A stretch of DNA of 64,000 nt from Parastagonospora avenae f. sp. tritici 18332-5 (taxonomy: Eukaryota; Ascomycota; Dothideomycetes; Pleosporales; Phaeosphaeriaceae). The stretch covers positions 186,001 through 250,000 of the forward strand of contig JAFJTR010000007.1 of NCBI GenBank assembly GCA_022559985.1, in the 5' to 3' direction. This document shows, in pieces, positions 44,123-56,584 of the stretch; the stretch's first letter is position 1; every line of letters begins with the position of its first letter. The translations under genes were made by a program, and so were the position numbers. Under the pieces are notes generated by a model. That model did no database searches. It had not been told where the DNA came from and saw nothing but the letters and a program-made list of their open reading frames with translations.

Positions 44123-44380
44123 ATGTCCGCGCAGATTGAGATATTTCACGATGCGGGGATCGCGCGGTTTGCCTCGCGCCTTGTACTCTGCGCGGCATTC
44201 ACCAAGGGGAATGAGGGGGTTGTGCGCGTGTGTCAGTTGATACTGGGGAAGTTGAAGGGCGCGGAGGATGGGTTGGTTAAGGGGTTGAGGGGCGCGGTAG
44301 GGGGGTTGGAGAGGGTGGTGGGTGGAGTTGAGGGAGCTATGGGGTTGGAGGATATGCTGGGGGTTGTGGGGGGTGTATAG
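44123..44380 (+). CDS. Possible small hypothetical protein
   Basis: An 85-codon ORF opening MSAQIEIFHDAGIARFASRL. The first half looks protein-like; the second half is a Gly/Val/Leu-rich translation of a very G-rich tract (44210-44480), so the true gene could be shorter or spliced. No homologue is recognised. Confidence 0.25.
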   Translation: MSAQIEIFHDAGIARFASRLVLCAAFTKGNEGVVRVCQLILGKLKGAEDGLVKGLRGAVGGLERVVGGVEGAMGLEDMLGVVGGV

Positions 44381-44480
44381 GGGGTGTATAGGGGGAGTTT
44401 GAGGGTGTGTGTGTGAGGGGATCGATTAGGGAGGTAGAGGGGAGGTTGGCGGGGAGGGGGTGGAGACGAGTGGAGTAGGG
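44210..44480 (+). repeat. G-rich low-complexity tract
   Basis: About 270 bp of plus-strand runs of three to six G separated by short T/A spacers, for example near 44280-44390 and 44440-44470. It is not a simple tandem repeat. Several stretches could form G-quadruplexes. The complementary strand reads as a long Pro/Thr/Ser-rich ORF, which I treat as an artefact. Confidence 0.6.
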
Positions 44481-44933
44481 GGAGATGGTGGTTGTAATGG
44501 ACGACGGATCTGCGAGTGGTTTGGTGGGATAAGTTGGTTAGTAGGAGACATGTGGTTGGTGTGTTAGCACAGCTGCATTGCGCGTGATGAGGAAATGAAC
44601 GAAAGTCGCGAATTCGAGTAAGACATGGATTGATTGTGGTTCCTTCTGGTATACCTACTCTGGAAATCCAATGTGCAATGATCTTCATCATCCGAGGGCA
44701 ACGACCATGTATCGTCACAGCATTTGCTGCCCATTCTGACATCGTGACCGGTGTTGCATCTGTGCTGTGTGGTGTGCAACTGCGAGTTCGCTGTAATGAG
44801 GACGACGAGATGTGACGGCGGCCTGTTGGCGCAAAGCTCGTGAAAGTCACTGTGTTAGTCATGCTCTTCAAGCCAGTAAAAGCGTCCGAAGCTCATCGAA
44901 GGCGATCCTCTGTCCGGATAGTCAGCTCCATAT

Positions 44934-45517
44934 TCACTTGCCGTGAGCACAGGCGATCTTGTCCAACATACGCATCTTAGTCAACTCGTCCAATATGGGC
45001 TGCAGCGTGTCGCTATCCATTTTGCTCGCCAGCGACGGGATGAGCGTCGTGGCCTCGTCGGCGGTGTCGGGTGTAAGGGTTCCTAGCGACTATCAGCCTT
45101 TGCCTCTTCATCTCCTCCCCTCTATCATGTACCTAGCAGGGCCTTCTCGACGGTGGTGAGCTCGGGGTGGGTGTCGAAAAGCGCGGCGATAGAGTGCAGG
45201 CTCTCCTCCTGCTTGTAGCGCGAGAAGTTGTCGAGGTACTCGAGGAAGTGCATGATGACGGGCTGGTCGTTGTGGATGCGGTCGCGCAGGGGGTTGTTCT
45301 CGGGGTCCTTTTTCCGCCGCGCCTCGTGGACTGCGGTGACGACGGCGCGCGCTTCTGAGACGGACAGCGCGTGTACGTCCTCAAAGTCGCCCAGCTTGAT
45401 CTCGTTGCCCATCTCCTCCTCCTGCTCCATGCGCGGCTTCGGGCGCGAGACGAGGCGCGGGGCGCGGAAGACCTGCACCTGCTGGACGGGGCGCTGTGGC
45501 TGCGGGTCGTCTTCCAT
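44934..45517 (-). CDS. rpb4: RNA polymerase II subunit Rpb4
   Basis: Subunit that pairs with Rpb7 to form the stalk of RNA polymerase II. Exon 1 starts at 45517 (MEDDPQPQRPVQQVQVF); exon 2 (about 44934-45075) gives LTPDTADEATTLIPSLASKM and PILDELTKMRML, the conserved HRDC-like end. FEDVHALSVSEARAVVTAV and IMHFLEYLDNFSRYKQEES match the Rpb4 core helices. The single 50-bp intron splices in frame at ALLG/T. Length, about 177 residues, is somewhat more than short Rpb4 forms, with a charged N-terminus. It is divergent from the LIM-RhoGAP gene across about 1.2 kb. Confidence 0.92.
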
Positions 45518-46719
45518 GGCGGGATGTGTGCGGGTTTTGGGGTGAGGTGGTTGCGGGTGAGGGTTGATATGGACAGCCTTTGTTATGGCTGGGTTTTGTT
45601 GTTATACCTGTGGACGAATGTGGAAGGCGCGAGTATAAGCGAAGGGAGCTGCGTGAAGTGTTCAATATACCGCGTCGTTGTGAGTTCGACTGTCTCACGC
45701 TGCTCTCACACTGCCAGAAGGTATCGCGAAGTCACCTGGGCAGTGCCAAGATGTCGAAAGCGCTCGGGCGCCCGCCCCGCTGGCTCCAGGGCTTACTTCA
45801 CCGCGCCGGGGTGCTGAGACAAACATGGGAATCCTGCCCGCCCGCCATGGACATGCCCCCGAGAAGGGCTGTGAGCTGGCATGTGTAGAGGCAGCCCGCC
45901 CAAACGTAGACGACACTTCAGAATGTGGCAATTGCTTCGCATGTGCAACCGTGGCCACCATGGACACGCGTCTCGCCCGCGCGACGCCTTCACAACTCGT
46001 GATAATCAAGACATGTGATGCGTGCACTCGAGTTATGGCGTCTAAATTAAGCTCAGGGCGCACGATGAAGGTGCTGACGGCTTCTCAAATGTGGATGTGC
46101 AAGGCCAATTTCCCGCTGGCCTCTGCTGAATCCGGCCTTAGCGCCCTTTGGCGATGCTCGACATTGATGCACCAGAGCCACTTTGCCTGCAACACCACCA
46201 CACCGACACACGACGCCCGACGCCCTATTCACTCCCCCATACCGGCGTCGTGCTGCTGCAAACTGCCCAGCCTTCACTCCCCTCCTTCGCCGGCTACCCT
46301 GGTGGTGTTTCAGCCAGCGCTCAGGGTCCAGTTCGGCGCCCCTCGTAGCTCTCGACCAGCTGTTGCCCGACGACACCATATTTCGCCTCCCCGTCGCGGC
46401 GCACGCATGATACCGATCCCGCCTCCGTACCGCTTGTACATAATCCCTTTGCCGCCGCTGCTGATTGACTCTGCAATCCATCTCTCACCGCCAAACGGGG
46501 AGCCGCCAACCTTTCTCCACACCACGACCACCCACCATCTGGCGTAGCCGACTTTCCGAACCCACGGGCCAACAGTATCACTTGCACAAGCCACTCTTGC
46601 GCACGTGATTTACCCTTCTTCAGGCGTTGCCCCCCGAACGTCGCACGCGTTGTGTTGGCCTCGGCTACGGCACCACAACTCCACGTTCCTGCGACCTGGC
46701 GGAGAAGCTGTAAACGGAT
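45518..46719. other. Divergent promoter region, rpb4 / LIM-RhoGAP
   Basis: About 1.2 kb, GC-rich with pyrimidine-rich stretches before the LIM-RhoGAP start. The overlapping ORFs on both strands (for example 45825-46547) are low-complexity and not supported as genes. It probably holds two housekeeping promoters and long 5' leaders. Confidence 0.5.
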
Positions 46720-49700
46720 ATGGGATCACATGGCGATGGCGCGCCATACGCAGAGGGCCCAGGTGGACCGCAGCCCCACGCCTACGACTACGACCCCCGC
46801 AACAATGGCCTAGCAAGACGGCGGACCGACGAGCACGACGCACAAACCTCCAATGGCCTGGCTCCACATGCCCGCTCCGACCTCCCCATGCGCTCAGCGA
46901 CAGACCCCGACCAACTGAACCAGCCGAAGCCCAAACGGAGTGGGAAGATATGCGGAAAGTGTGGGGAAGGCCTGACAGGACAATTCGTGAGAGCTTTAGG
47001 AGATACATACCATCTGGAGTGCTTCACGTGCCATGTAAGAAACCCCGTATCTTAACGCGACTGGCTGGGCGTGATGACTTCGCACTGCGGAGTCGTCATG
47101 CGCCGTCTTGATGAAGTCCCCGTAACATTCATTGATTTCCGTACTAACCAATGCAGGACTGCGGCAAGATTGTAGCTTCCAAGTTCTTCCCCGTCCCAGA
47201 AAAGCCTCCGGGCCAGTATCCGTTGTGCGAAACCGACTATTTCCGACGACTCGATCTGTTGTGTTTTGAATGCGGCCAAGCCCTCCGCGGCTCTTACATC
47301 ACCGCGCTAGACCGGAAATACCACATCGAGCATTTCACGTGCTCAGTATGCCCGACCGTCTTCGGTGCATCAGACAGCTACTACGAGCATGAAGGCAGCG
47401 TGTACTGCCACTATCATTACTCGACCAAGTTTGCGCAACGATGCAACGGCTGTCAAACGTCGATTCTGAAGCAATTCGTCGAAATTTATCGCAATGGACA
47501 GAATCAACATTGGCATCCCGAATGCTATATGATACACAAGTACTGGAACGTCCGGCTGCACTCGACTGGACAACCAGTCATCGAACACATGCACATCAGC
47601 GAAAGCGATGCGACTGACGAGGTTCGGGAAACCGTGCGCCAACAGGAAGAAGAGATCGAGGCCAAGGTCAATTGGATCTGGAAAACACTCTCAGCTTTTG
47701 AAGAAAAGTCGGCCACGTGCATTTCCGACATGCTACTCCACGTCAGCAACGGTGCCTACGTCGACGGTGTCATGGCAGCCAAAAAGTTCATCGTGCACGT
47801 GGAGCTCCTGTTTGCTGCCGCTGATGAACTCGACGCACAATTGGTTCAGCGCACACCAAAAGGCCTGACGTACTCGCGCGAGTCTAAATTGCTCTGTAAG
47901 AAGGTGGTAGCCTTCTTTGCGCTCCTCACACAATCACAGGGAACCGGCGTACGGCGGCTTGGCGTCACTCAGGAACTTCTCTCTCTTGTCACTGGGCTGG
48001 CCCATTACTTGAAGCTCCTTATCCGGATATGTCTCCAAGGATCGCTAAAGCTTGAGCGTGAGACGCGATCTTCAAGCGGCCTCACCCAATTCCTTACCCA
48101 AGTCAACAGCCTCGACACGCGTTTGGAAGAGGAGGCTGGAAGAGACCAGGCCGCGGAAGCCGCAATTCTGGTACCAAGATGGGCAGACGCCTGTCCCATC
48201 TGCGATGCTCAGGTCGAAGACAAATGTGTCCACCTGAACGATATGTCCTTCAACTACAGCTGTATGATATGCCGTGGATGTAATGCTGATCTGCGCCGTG
48301 ATGTACGGAATGCATACTGGAGTAAGTCTCAGCAGAGAGTCTTCTGTCCTGCTTGTGCTGCGGCCCAAGCAGATGCCGAGAAGGGATTTGAGCACGTCAC
48401 CAAGCTGCGGCAGTACGTCCATCTATTGAAGGTGGCCCATGCCCGCTTGATGGCAACACTGCGCTCCAGTGGTGCATTACCACACACTTCTGGTAAGTGA
48501 CACCCTTTCTTCACACACGAAGCCCTTCACCACTACTTCTCTTGACATCCGGCTCAGATTTCTGGCACCGCTACCGAGATTACATTCGTCCCACTAATGA
48601 CCCATAGATGATCCCAACCTTGGAGGATATGATTCGTCGCAGGGACACCGTCTTGGAGACGCTGGATCCGGCCTACCAACTCCACACATGCAGCTAGACG
48701 GCCGCTCAAAGTCGTATGGAGGCGTTTCGGCAAGCGAAAGTCAGAGAGACAACTCGGCGTATGAACAATCCATGTCCGACATCAAGCGGCTCCGCTCTAC
48801 ACGTCTTGACAAGCATCTATCAAACACAATGAAGCGCGCACGCGCTTCAAGAATCATCGATGGACCGGATGGCATTCAGGCTGGTGGCGATGCTCAAATG
48901 AGAGGCGGCATGCAAATCGTCCAAGAACGTGAAATGCAAAACGACCCTGACAACAGCACGCTGAACGTCAACTCCCTTGCGTTGGACGATATTGCTCGCA
49001 TGGCGGCTTTGGAGCAGCAGCGAGAGCAGCGACCGAATGCTTTCCGAGCTGGTGGAAGCGCTCTCCTGGGTGAAAACGATCAGCCTCGACTGCGAAACGG
49101 TCACAGACGGGACTTTTCCGGCGGCCAAGAATTACAAAACATGGCTGACGGCCGATCACGAACCTACTTCTCGGAGCTGTCACCACTCGAGTACTTTAAG
49201 CTGAAAGGCCTAGCTGTACTTCAATTAGGGTTGCTCCTAGATGACAACCAATACAATCAGGGAGAGCTTTTGGACCTTATCGAGTCAAAGAAGAACAACT
49301 TCTGGGGAAAGATTGGCTTCGGAAAGGCGAAGAGCAAGCCAAAGAAGACAGTTGTGGGTGCAGAGAAGCCAGTCACAGACAAGGCCACGTTCAGGCAATC
49401 TCTGGAATACCTAGTCGAGAAGTTTGGCGCCGATTGTACTGAAGGTGTTGGGCCTGGTGCATTGAAGGTCCCCGCGCTGCTCGAAAACGCCATCACTGCA
49501 ATGAGAAGTATGGACATGTCTATCGAGGGCGTGTTCCGTAAGAACGGAAACCTCAAGGCTCTTCGTGAGCTTGAGGAGGAAGTTGATGCGAAGGGTGTTG
49601 AGCAGGTCGACCTGAACTCGAAGAATCCTGTCATTCTCGCCAACTTGCTGAAGAGGTTCCTTCGGCTCATGCCAGATCCTGTGTTGACATTGAAGTTGTA

Positions 49701-50532
49701 CCGGCTATTCATGGTCGCTAACGGTAAGGCGCATTCATCTGTAACAATTTTGACACAACTAATCTTCTCCTAGACATCGAAGACGAGGAGCAGAGGAAGA
49801 AAGTCCTGCACTTGGTCCTGTGTTTGCTACCAAAAGCACACCGCGACACAATGGAAGTGCTCTTCCGCTTCTTAAACTGGGTGTCTTCTTTCCACACTGT
49901 CGATGAAGAGACAGGTAACAAGATGGACACCTGGAACATTGCTACTGTCATGGCTCCAAACATCCTGCGAGAGAGCAACGACAAGGAGATGCGGAATGTA
50001 GACCAGGGTGCAGTAAAGGTCGTGTTCGATCTCATAGAGAATAACGATGAGTTCTCTGAGGTAAGGCAAACCATCTACGGTTCCAGGCAACCTGTGCTAA
50101 CCTTTCCAGGTACCACCGGAGATTATGGAACTACTCAATGATGACACGTCATCGGACATGTCTGCAAAAGAGATAATGCGACAGTGGGAGGAACGGGGTA
50201 AAAACCCTATTTTGGCACCCACGGCATCACCAAGGAACCAAGGTCCTGCTGCCTCCAAAAAGGATCAGCGAAATGCTCCACAAATCACTCCAGCAAACAG
50301 CAACCCTCAACCATACGCTGGTGAGGCTTCGGTCCGTCATATCGGCCCAGGAATGGCACATTCGAACGCCAATAATTCACCACAACCACAAGATATGACA
50401 TCTCCCGACCCGCAGTTCAGGCGGAACGAAGACGGCTCAGCACAGAGTCGAACTGCTTCGCCCCATCGACACAGCTACCGGTCGCCCGCATACCAGAAGC
50501 AGACACAGATCGGCACTGCTGGCGCAGGGTGA
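46720..50532 (+). CDS. LIM-domain Rho GTPase-activating protein (Lrg1-like)
   Basis: Cytoplasmic regulator that switches off Rho GTPases; yeast Lrg1 controls Rho1 in cell-wall and polarity signalling. Five exons give about 1,157 residues. LIM1 (CGKCGEGLTGQFVRALG, about 75-135) spans the first intron. LIM2 (CFECGQALRGSYITALDRKY) and a third LIM (CNGCQTSILKQFVEI) follow to about residue 245. A fourth Cys-rich unit (CPICDAQVEDKC ... CMICRGCNADL, about 455-510) lies further on. The RhoGAP domain (about 790-1000) has the arginine finger in SIEGVFRKNGNLKALRELE and NPVILANLLKRFLRLMPDP. The C-terminus is Pro/Ser/Gln-rich. Introns are about 50-110 nt and phase-consistent. Confidence 0.93.
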
Positions 50533-51402
50533 TCGATTCATACACAAATTGGCGTACCGGCACATGCACAGCACTTCACTTCTCAATCATAGCGAAAAGT
50601 TGCGCTTGGCACGCATCTACCCTCCTGGCTGGGCGGGCGAATAGGCGTCGATTTACATTCACCGGACACTTGGTCACGGCCCCGCCATCCACGGATTTGG
50701 CTTCATTCACTTCACAAGGTACGCTCTGCAGCTTGTGGCTTTGCTTTACGACCCCAGATCATAGCATTGTCAGCGGCGTTTTGGGTTTGGCATTGTGCCA
50801 TTCATGATCTTGACACACCTTTTTGCAGCTTTGGAGAACAGGCTCCTGTATGGAAGAGAACACGGCGGGATAGTTGTGGAGGAGCCGCAGCGCCGTGGCC
50901 TGATACTTTTGGAGGTTTGACTGCCGCATCAGCGTGATGTGATGGTGTTGAGCGAGGAGGATTGCGGATAGCAAAGAGCTTTGTTGGCTTAAAAGTTGGG
51001 ATCAAATCCAGAATTCAGGGCGCCGGTGAGGCTTGCCACTGATCATAATCACCTCTCTCGCATCCCATTGCACTTTCCATCGCACGTCTCGACTATCAGC
51101 AATGCTTCACTCACTCCCTCATTGCTTCCTTGCGTCATCGTGCTCTTACCTTGCTGATGGTAGAAACGTGGCTGCACCTTCCTCATCGCAGTCTTGGCAA
51201 ACGTCACCTGCGCTTCTTCGCCAGCTCCTCGATCACCCCCACCACTCATCGACCTCACAATGCGCTCGTCTGTTCCTGCTTTCCATATGTCATTCCTTTG
51301 TTTTTCATCCTACTGCGCGTTCGTCTTATGACTTGACGATCATTTCATCGTCCACTACTGAGCCAGCCAGCCTCACAAATACCAGCAGGACCACCTGCCA
51401 TA
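50533..51402. other. Intergenic region upstream of RBR ligase
   Basis: About 870 bp; no supported gene. The ORF at 51033-51452 runs into the ligase start in a different frame and is rejected. Pyrimidine-rich sequence near 51250-51400 is consistent with a fungal promoter and leader. Confidence 0.5.
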
Positions 51403-53060
51403 ATGATGGACCTGGCGACTACGCGTATGGCACTCAGGCTGCAGCTGGATGATGTCGACGCAATCTTGAAGACACTTCTGACTACAAACAAGGACATCAC
51501 TGCCACGAGCGAAGCCACTGCTTTCCGATGGCTTCGTGAGGAACTCGTCCGCAAATGGCAAGAGGTCAGCGGCCAGCTTTTCGCATACAATGTTCTCAAG
51601 GAGGAAAACAACAATCGCTCTGCTTTCCAGCGTCTCTTGATAGAAGAGCAGCAGGCTGAACGTAAGTGCACCTACCTAGTCTACCAACACTGCTGACGTG
51701 GCGAAGGAGATCATGACATGGCATGTAGACTTGCGGGAAAGCCTGTGATTCAGCCTGAACCACGTCCGGGAAAGCGAACTGCTGACGACGAACCCGAGAC
51801 TGGTCGAAAGAGCGACGCCGTCAACGGAGCAGCGCCGGGGGTGAAGAAGCTTCGTTCCGGCCTCAGCATCACCCAAAATGCAGCAGGCATCTTTGGAATA
51901 CCCAGGCCACACAAGCGTACTGCTAAAGAGCAATTGACCCCAAAAGCCAAGAAAAGGGCAGCGATCGAGAGTGCTATGGCGGGCAAGCGGGCTACTGTGA
52001 AGGATGTCCCCGACGACAGCTTTAAAGCCTGCTCAGGAGCAAGCAAAACTAGCACCACAGGTCAGCGAGATCATCGCCGTTGCCAAATGCTCGTCCTGTC
52101 TCGACATGCATCAGGAACGTGATATGCTACGGCTGCCATGCAAGGGCGATGGTAATGGCGAGCACCACGCCTATTGCCGTGAATGCCTCAGAGGCCTATT
52201 CCAATCGTCACTCACGGACCCGTCCTATTTCCCTCCTCGATGCTGCAGTAAGATCATTCCACCCTTCGATTGCGCGCCATTTCTGCCGCAACCCTTGATT
52301 GCGCGCTTCATGGAGAGGCATGAGGAGCTTAGAACAGTGGATCGAACATACTGCAGCAAGTGCACAAAGTGGATCTGGCCCGATAATATCAAGGCAGAGG
52401 TCGGTACTTGTGCAGACTGCAAAGTAAAGACATGTACTACTTGTAAGGGCAAGCAGCATGACGGCCTGTGTCCGGAGGATAAGGGCGTCAAGCAACTCCT
52501 GAAATTTGCCAAGCAGAAGCGTTGGCAGACATGTCCGAACTGCAAGGGAATGGTTGAGCTTGAACGCGGGTGCTACCACATCACGTATGTCATTCATACC
52601 TCTTATCTACGGGTTAAATAACACTATCAACAGTCGCCGCTGCCGCCATGAGTTTTGCTACCTGTGCTTGGCCAAGTGGCAGACTTGTAATTGTCGAGCC
52701 TGGAATGAGCGCAATATAATCAATGCTCCCGCTGCTGGCCAAGCCCCTGCAGTTGTGCAGCCCGCAATTGTACCTCATCAAGTGCTGAACGTAGCAGCTG
52801 TGCACCCGGCTACTTTCCCACCTGCGCCTGCCCCGGTCGTAGCTCCAGCTGCTCCAGCTCCCTTTCCGCCCTTTGGTCCAGCTCCCCCTCTGTGGGCCAA
52901 CCATGCCCCGCCTATGTATAGTTATCATCCGCCAGGGTACCCAGCACATGTCCATCCTCCACCCCCAGCGTTCGTTCCCTTTGCAGCACCTATCCATGGC
53001 TACCAACCTCCTCCTATATTCGGCTACCCTGCTACAGTTCCATTTGGCGGCTACGGATGA
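51403..53060 (+). CDS. RBR-type E3 ubiquitin ligase
   Basis: RING-between-RING ligase. Exon 1 (51403-51662) has a helical N-terminus (MMDLATTRMALRLQLDDVDA). Exon 2 carries a basic, disordered linker. To continue in frame an intron is needed; a 49-nt one ending at about 52019 works, giving AIETLKPAQEQAKLAPQ. RING1 (CSSCLDMHQERDMLRLPC), IBR (CADCKVKTCTTC) and RING2 (CPNCKGMVELERGC) follow, the last Cys being the likely catalytic one (ERGCYHIT). After the next intron RING2 reads HITRRCRHEFCYLC, so a zinc-ligand Cys appears to be Arg. The C-terminus is Pro/Ala/Tyr-rich. It may be catalytically weakened or the splice may differ. Confidence 0.83.
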
Positions 53061-53590
53061 GCACCTATCGTTCACCCACCACAAGTTCCCATCTGCCAGG
53101 TTGAGGGTCATGGATTTGAGCGGTTCTACAGAAGCAATGGATGGAACACAAGATGCCAGCTGTGCAGTCGTGAAGATAGATGGGTAAATTGCTGCGAGGA
53201 ATGTGATCTCAACGTGTGTTGGTACTGCACTAAGTATCGTGTTTGATGGAGAATTTGGAGGTTGGATGGGCTGTGGCTCGAACGACATGGAGGTGGATGA
53301 CTCCAGTGAATGGATATTTCGAAGACATGTTACACGATGTGTATTGAGGATATGGGACATGTGGAAGACAGCATTCAGTATATGTATACTGACAGGGGGT
53401 GTATGTTGCTTGCAGATCTACTACAGATAGCTAGAGATAGATACAGCGACCACAGCTTCCCCGTGTTACTCCCAACATAGCCCTATAGCTAGACGCCAAG
53501 ATTACAACTTCCACGCCACCAGACGGGACCGGAGCTCTTTGCTTAAGTATCCCCTTCCCCGCCCCAGCGTTGTCAATCAGCACGCATCGT
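53061..53590. other. Intergenic gap
   Basis: About 530 bp after the RBR stop. No supported gene; a short ORF at 53203-53430 has no domain. Confidence 0.5.
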
Positions 53591-54193
53591 GAAGTCGTCC
53601 ACCCTCCTCCTCTCCCTCCTCCTCACCCCTGCACTCTCTCCCTCGCCCTAATCACCAAGGATCCCTACTGCCGCCTCAACATGATGCTGCACGAAGACGC
53701 GGCCCCCACGACCCAATGAAATACGCCGCCATGCTAGCAGCGCAAATCTTCGACGCCGGCGGCGAAATCAAAGATCTCAGGTCCGTCCCCGCCCACTCGC
53801 CGCACCGTTTGTATCTAACCCCGGAACAAAAGCTGGCCGAGCGGCCTGTCAGTCCGCACGGCAACGGATGTATATGAAGATGTGCCGCAGAGCATCGCGG
53901 GGCTGCAGGGTGGCGAATTTACCGTGTACGTTCCCGTTACCATTACGTTTTTGCCATGGAGCTTTGCAAATGCTTGCCGTGCCTTGCCGTGCTGATGATG
54001 GTGCAGCATGTGGCAGCACGCGACGTGGAAATCTCCGCACACGGAGTGGCTGAGGTTTAGCTACAAGAGTGCCGTGGTGCGTGCGCTCGAGTGGACGGAT
54101 ATGGGGCGCGAGTGCGAGAGGACGGAGTGGGTGGATGTGAGCGGTGGGATGGAGAGGGAGAGGGAGAGTAGGTGTACGTTTTTATGCATGTAG
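53591..54193 (+). pseudogene. Possible decayed secreted-protein gene
   Basis: At 53591 the sequence reads KSSTLLLSLLLTPAL, like a signal peptide, but the first codon is GTG and no ATG is in place. Frame changes follow: LALITKDPYCRLNMMLHEDA ends at TGA, MKYAAMLAAQIFDAGGEIKD ends at TGA, and a third frame (VRTATDVYEDVPQSIAGLQG) joins across a plausible 73-nt intron to MWQHATWKSPHTEWLRFSYK, which runs to 54193. The family is unknown. The signs fit a small gene that lost its start and suffered two or three frameshifts; a wrong splice model is the alternative. It converges with tyrosinase. Confidence 0.4.
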
Positions 54194-54380
54194 TCCTGGG
54201 CAGAGTTCGACTTGAGAAAAGACTGGCTGTATTGGTAAGAAAATTGTTGTGTATTCTTGGTCAAAAATCTATGGGATTCCTTTATTTGTTACCAGAGCAG
54301 CTTGCGTAGATAATGGGAAGAAGGAATTAAGGCAGCGCTGAAATCATTATCACTTGCAGAAGGGGGAAATGTAAGACAAG

Positions 54381-56584
54381 TTAAGCTGCCACGCCGCCTG
54401 CTTTGCCGCTCGTGACTTCGGGGTATTTGGCCACTTTGTCGCTGTACGAAATGGGCTGGTTGGCGTCGTGTGGGATGTGCGCTTTTGTGCTGACGACTTC
54501 GAAAGTCAAGGGACCGAGATCTTTCTGGGGAAGGGATGTGCCATCGCCCTGTAATTGCATTAGTATTGAAATTGATGTTTCCAAGGCTGTTCATAGTAAA
54601 GAAATGCGTACTTTGAGAACTCTCCAGCTCAACTTGTCGGTTAGATACGGTACGACGTCCTTTGCGTCAAGCGATTCGAGTTTTCCGGCTTTGATCTGGT
54701 CCAACAAACTGCTCGTCAGGCTGATACTGCTTTTGTACGTCTGCTCAATCGTTGCAGTGCGCTTCCGCATCTCCTCGTGGCTTTGAGGCATGGCGTTGAC
54801 CCAGCTACCAACATCGACGCTGGGATCGGACGAGAAGTCACCAGTCAGGGAGAAGCGCACGATAAATGTGGACGGGAGCTCGTGGGCTAGCGCCTCGGTG
54901 GCGATGGCCCAGTCTGTGAATGTGCCGTTTGTCACGAGTTGCACGGAGCCACCTGCAGTCGCGGGGCTGGCGATGAGCATGTCTCTGGCGCTGGGGCTGT
55001 ACAGACGAGCGACCGAGGCTGATGCGCGGGCTGAAAGGTCCCAGTCCTCCTCCTCATCTTCCCACGCATCTTCCTCATAATCTTTAGCCTCCTCCTCGTC
55101 TCCTTCATGTTCGTTTACATGCTCGTTCACATGAGGGGCCGGCTTGAACGTCTCGGGGTATGCGTAGCCGAATGTCTCCGTCTTCTCCACGTCGTTTGGC
55201 GTCCAAAAGCCGCCGGAAGCCTTGCGGAATGGTAGGAGGGAAGTATTTCCATTGACGATCGCGTCATTTTCGAGCCAGACGTTGCCATTTTCGCCGATGT
55301 TTGAGGACTGTAATGGCCGATCAGGATGTTGGGCTTGGTAAATTGCGTAGAGGCGGTCAACATTACTACAATAATGTGTTAGTGCGATGCGCCGAAAGAG
55401 CGAATGCGGCTACGTGCGCGTGATGGAGCATGAACATTGGTTCATAGGCTGAGTACTCCAAGGGCCACATATGACCGGTTGAACGTTTTCCATCCCATCC
55501 TCCTCCAATAATGCCATGTATCCACCCGTGGGCTTCTTCAAGGGTACGGCTAAACTCCTCCAAGGTGTTGGTGCGGTAAGCTCGAGCGACGTGATCGTGT
55601 AAGCTACGTTGTTGAACTTTGTAATCGTGTTGCATGGCCTGCTGGTCGGAAAAAGCATTGAAAGAGTCGCTGCTTGGCCATCGCAAAGTCTCGTTTTGAT
55701 TCGCCCACTGAAGCAATGATTAGAAAATATATTGCTAGCCCGAATGTCTAACGTACCTTGCTCTCAAAATCTCCAGGGATTAGCGGATGGAAGTAGAAAG
55801 CGTAAAGTGGGTTCCAGAGTTCTTGCTGCTGGCCATTGGGTCTGGTTACATTGATCATTTGTGTGGTGAAGAAGTCAGGAATGGGGCCGTCACCCTCTCC
55901 CAGGGCCCAGTCCCAGTACGGCAGACGGAACGAGTTTGCGGCGGCCTGGAATTGCTCTTTCACATCTTCGGTTGCCTCTTCAGCATAGTGCTGTACGCGC
56001 TTGTAGATTTGTTCCTGACAAGAGATCAGAAAATAGAACTATTGGCGTGGCGCTTATAATTACCTCAAATAGGGCTAAATAAGGTCGGTGCCACGGGAGA
56101 AAGAGGGAATTGGAATGCGTGCAATATCCCGCAGTACCGATTTTTGAGGGAACGCCTAGGACATCTCCCCAAGTTTTATACGGCCGACCGTGGATACCTA
56201 CACATTTGACTTTAACATCTGCCACCCCCAGGACTGCGTGTGACACTTACTGGCGAGGCCATAGTACGAGAGAGGATCCGACTGGTCGAGCCATTGTAGA
56301 CTGGACAGACCCAGCAAGTACAAGCTCCATTGCTCTGGGTGATTTGCTTTAAGATCCCGGACCTCTCTACGTACTGCGACGTTACCTACACATCGTTAAC
56401 TCACGGTCGGCGGAGTGGAGGGACAGCCTCGCGTACCATGCTCATCTCGCCAGCCAATACCAGAGACCGCGCTCACGCTGCTTTGTCGCGATTGTAGACC
56501 CGGGTACGTATCGACCGGACTGCCTTTAGTGATTGTGGCTGAAAGCGACGAAACCAGGGACACAACAGCCCACAGGGTAGGCAT
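54381..56584 (-). CDS. Tyrosinase
   Basis: Type 3 copper oxidase that oxidises monophenols and diphenols, often for melanin. Exon 1 from 56584 gives MPTLWAVVSLVSSLSATITK, a likely signal peptide. CuA residues lie in HGRPYKTW and HSNSLFLPWHRPYLALFE; CuB residues lie in HGWIHG and FMLHHANVDRLYAIYQ, including the HxxxH pair. Seven or so exons with introns of 50-75 nt are needed. The C-terminal half, after a region very rich in Asp/Glu (EEDAWEDEEEDWDLSA), is the cap/lid domain, with the stop at 54381-54383. It is the only pigment-related gene seen. It may be secreted or stored as a latent form, as known tyrosinases are. Confidence 0.88.

Noticed and set aside
44233..44871. Minus-strand 212-codon ORF rich in Pro, Thr and Ser
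   Set aside because: It is the complement of a G-rich low-complexity tract, with no domain and repetitive composition.
45825..46547. 240-codon plus-strand ORF in the rpb4/LIM-RhoGAP gap
   Set aside because: Low-complexity GC-rich frame, opposed by equally long ORFs on the other strand, with no domain or splice support.
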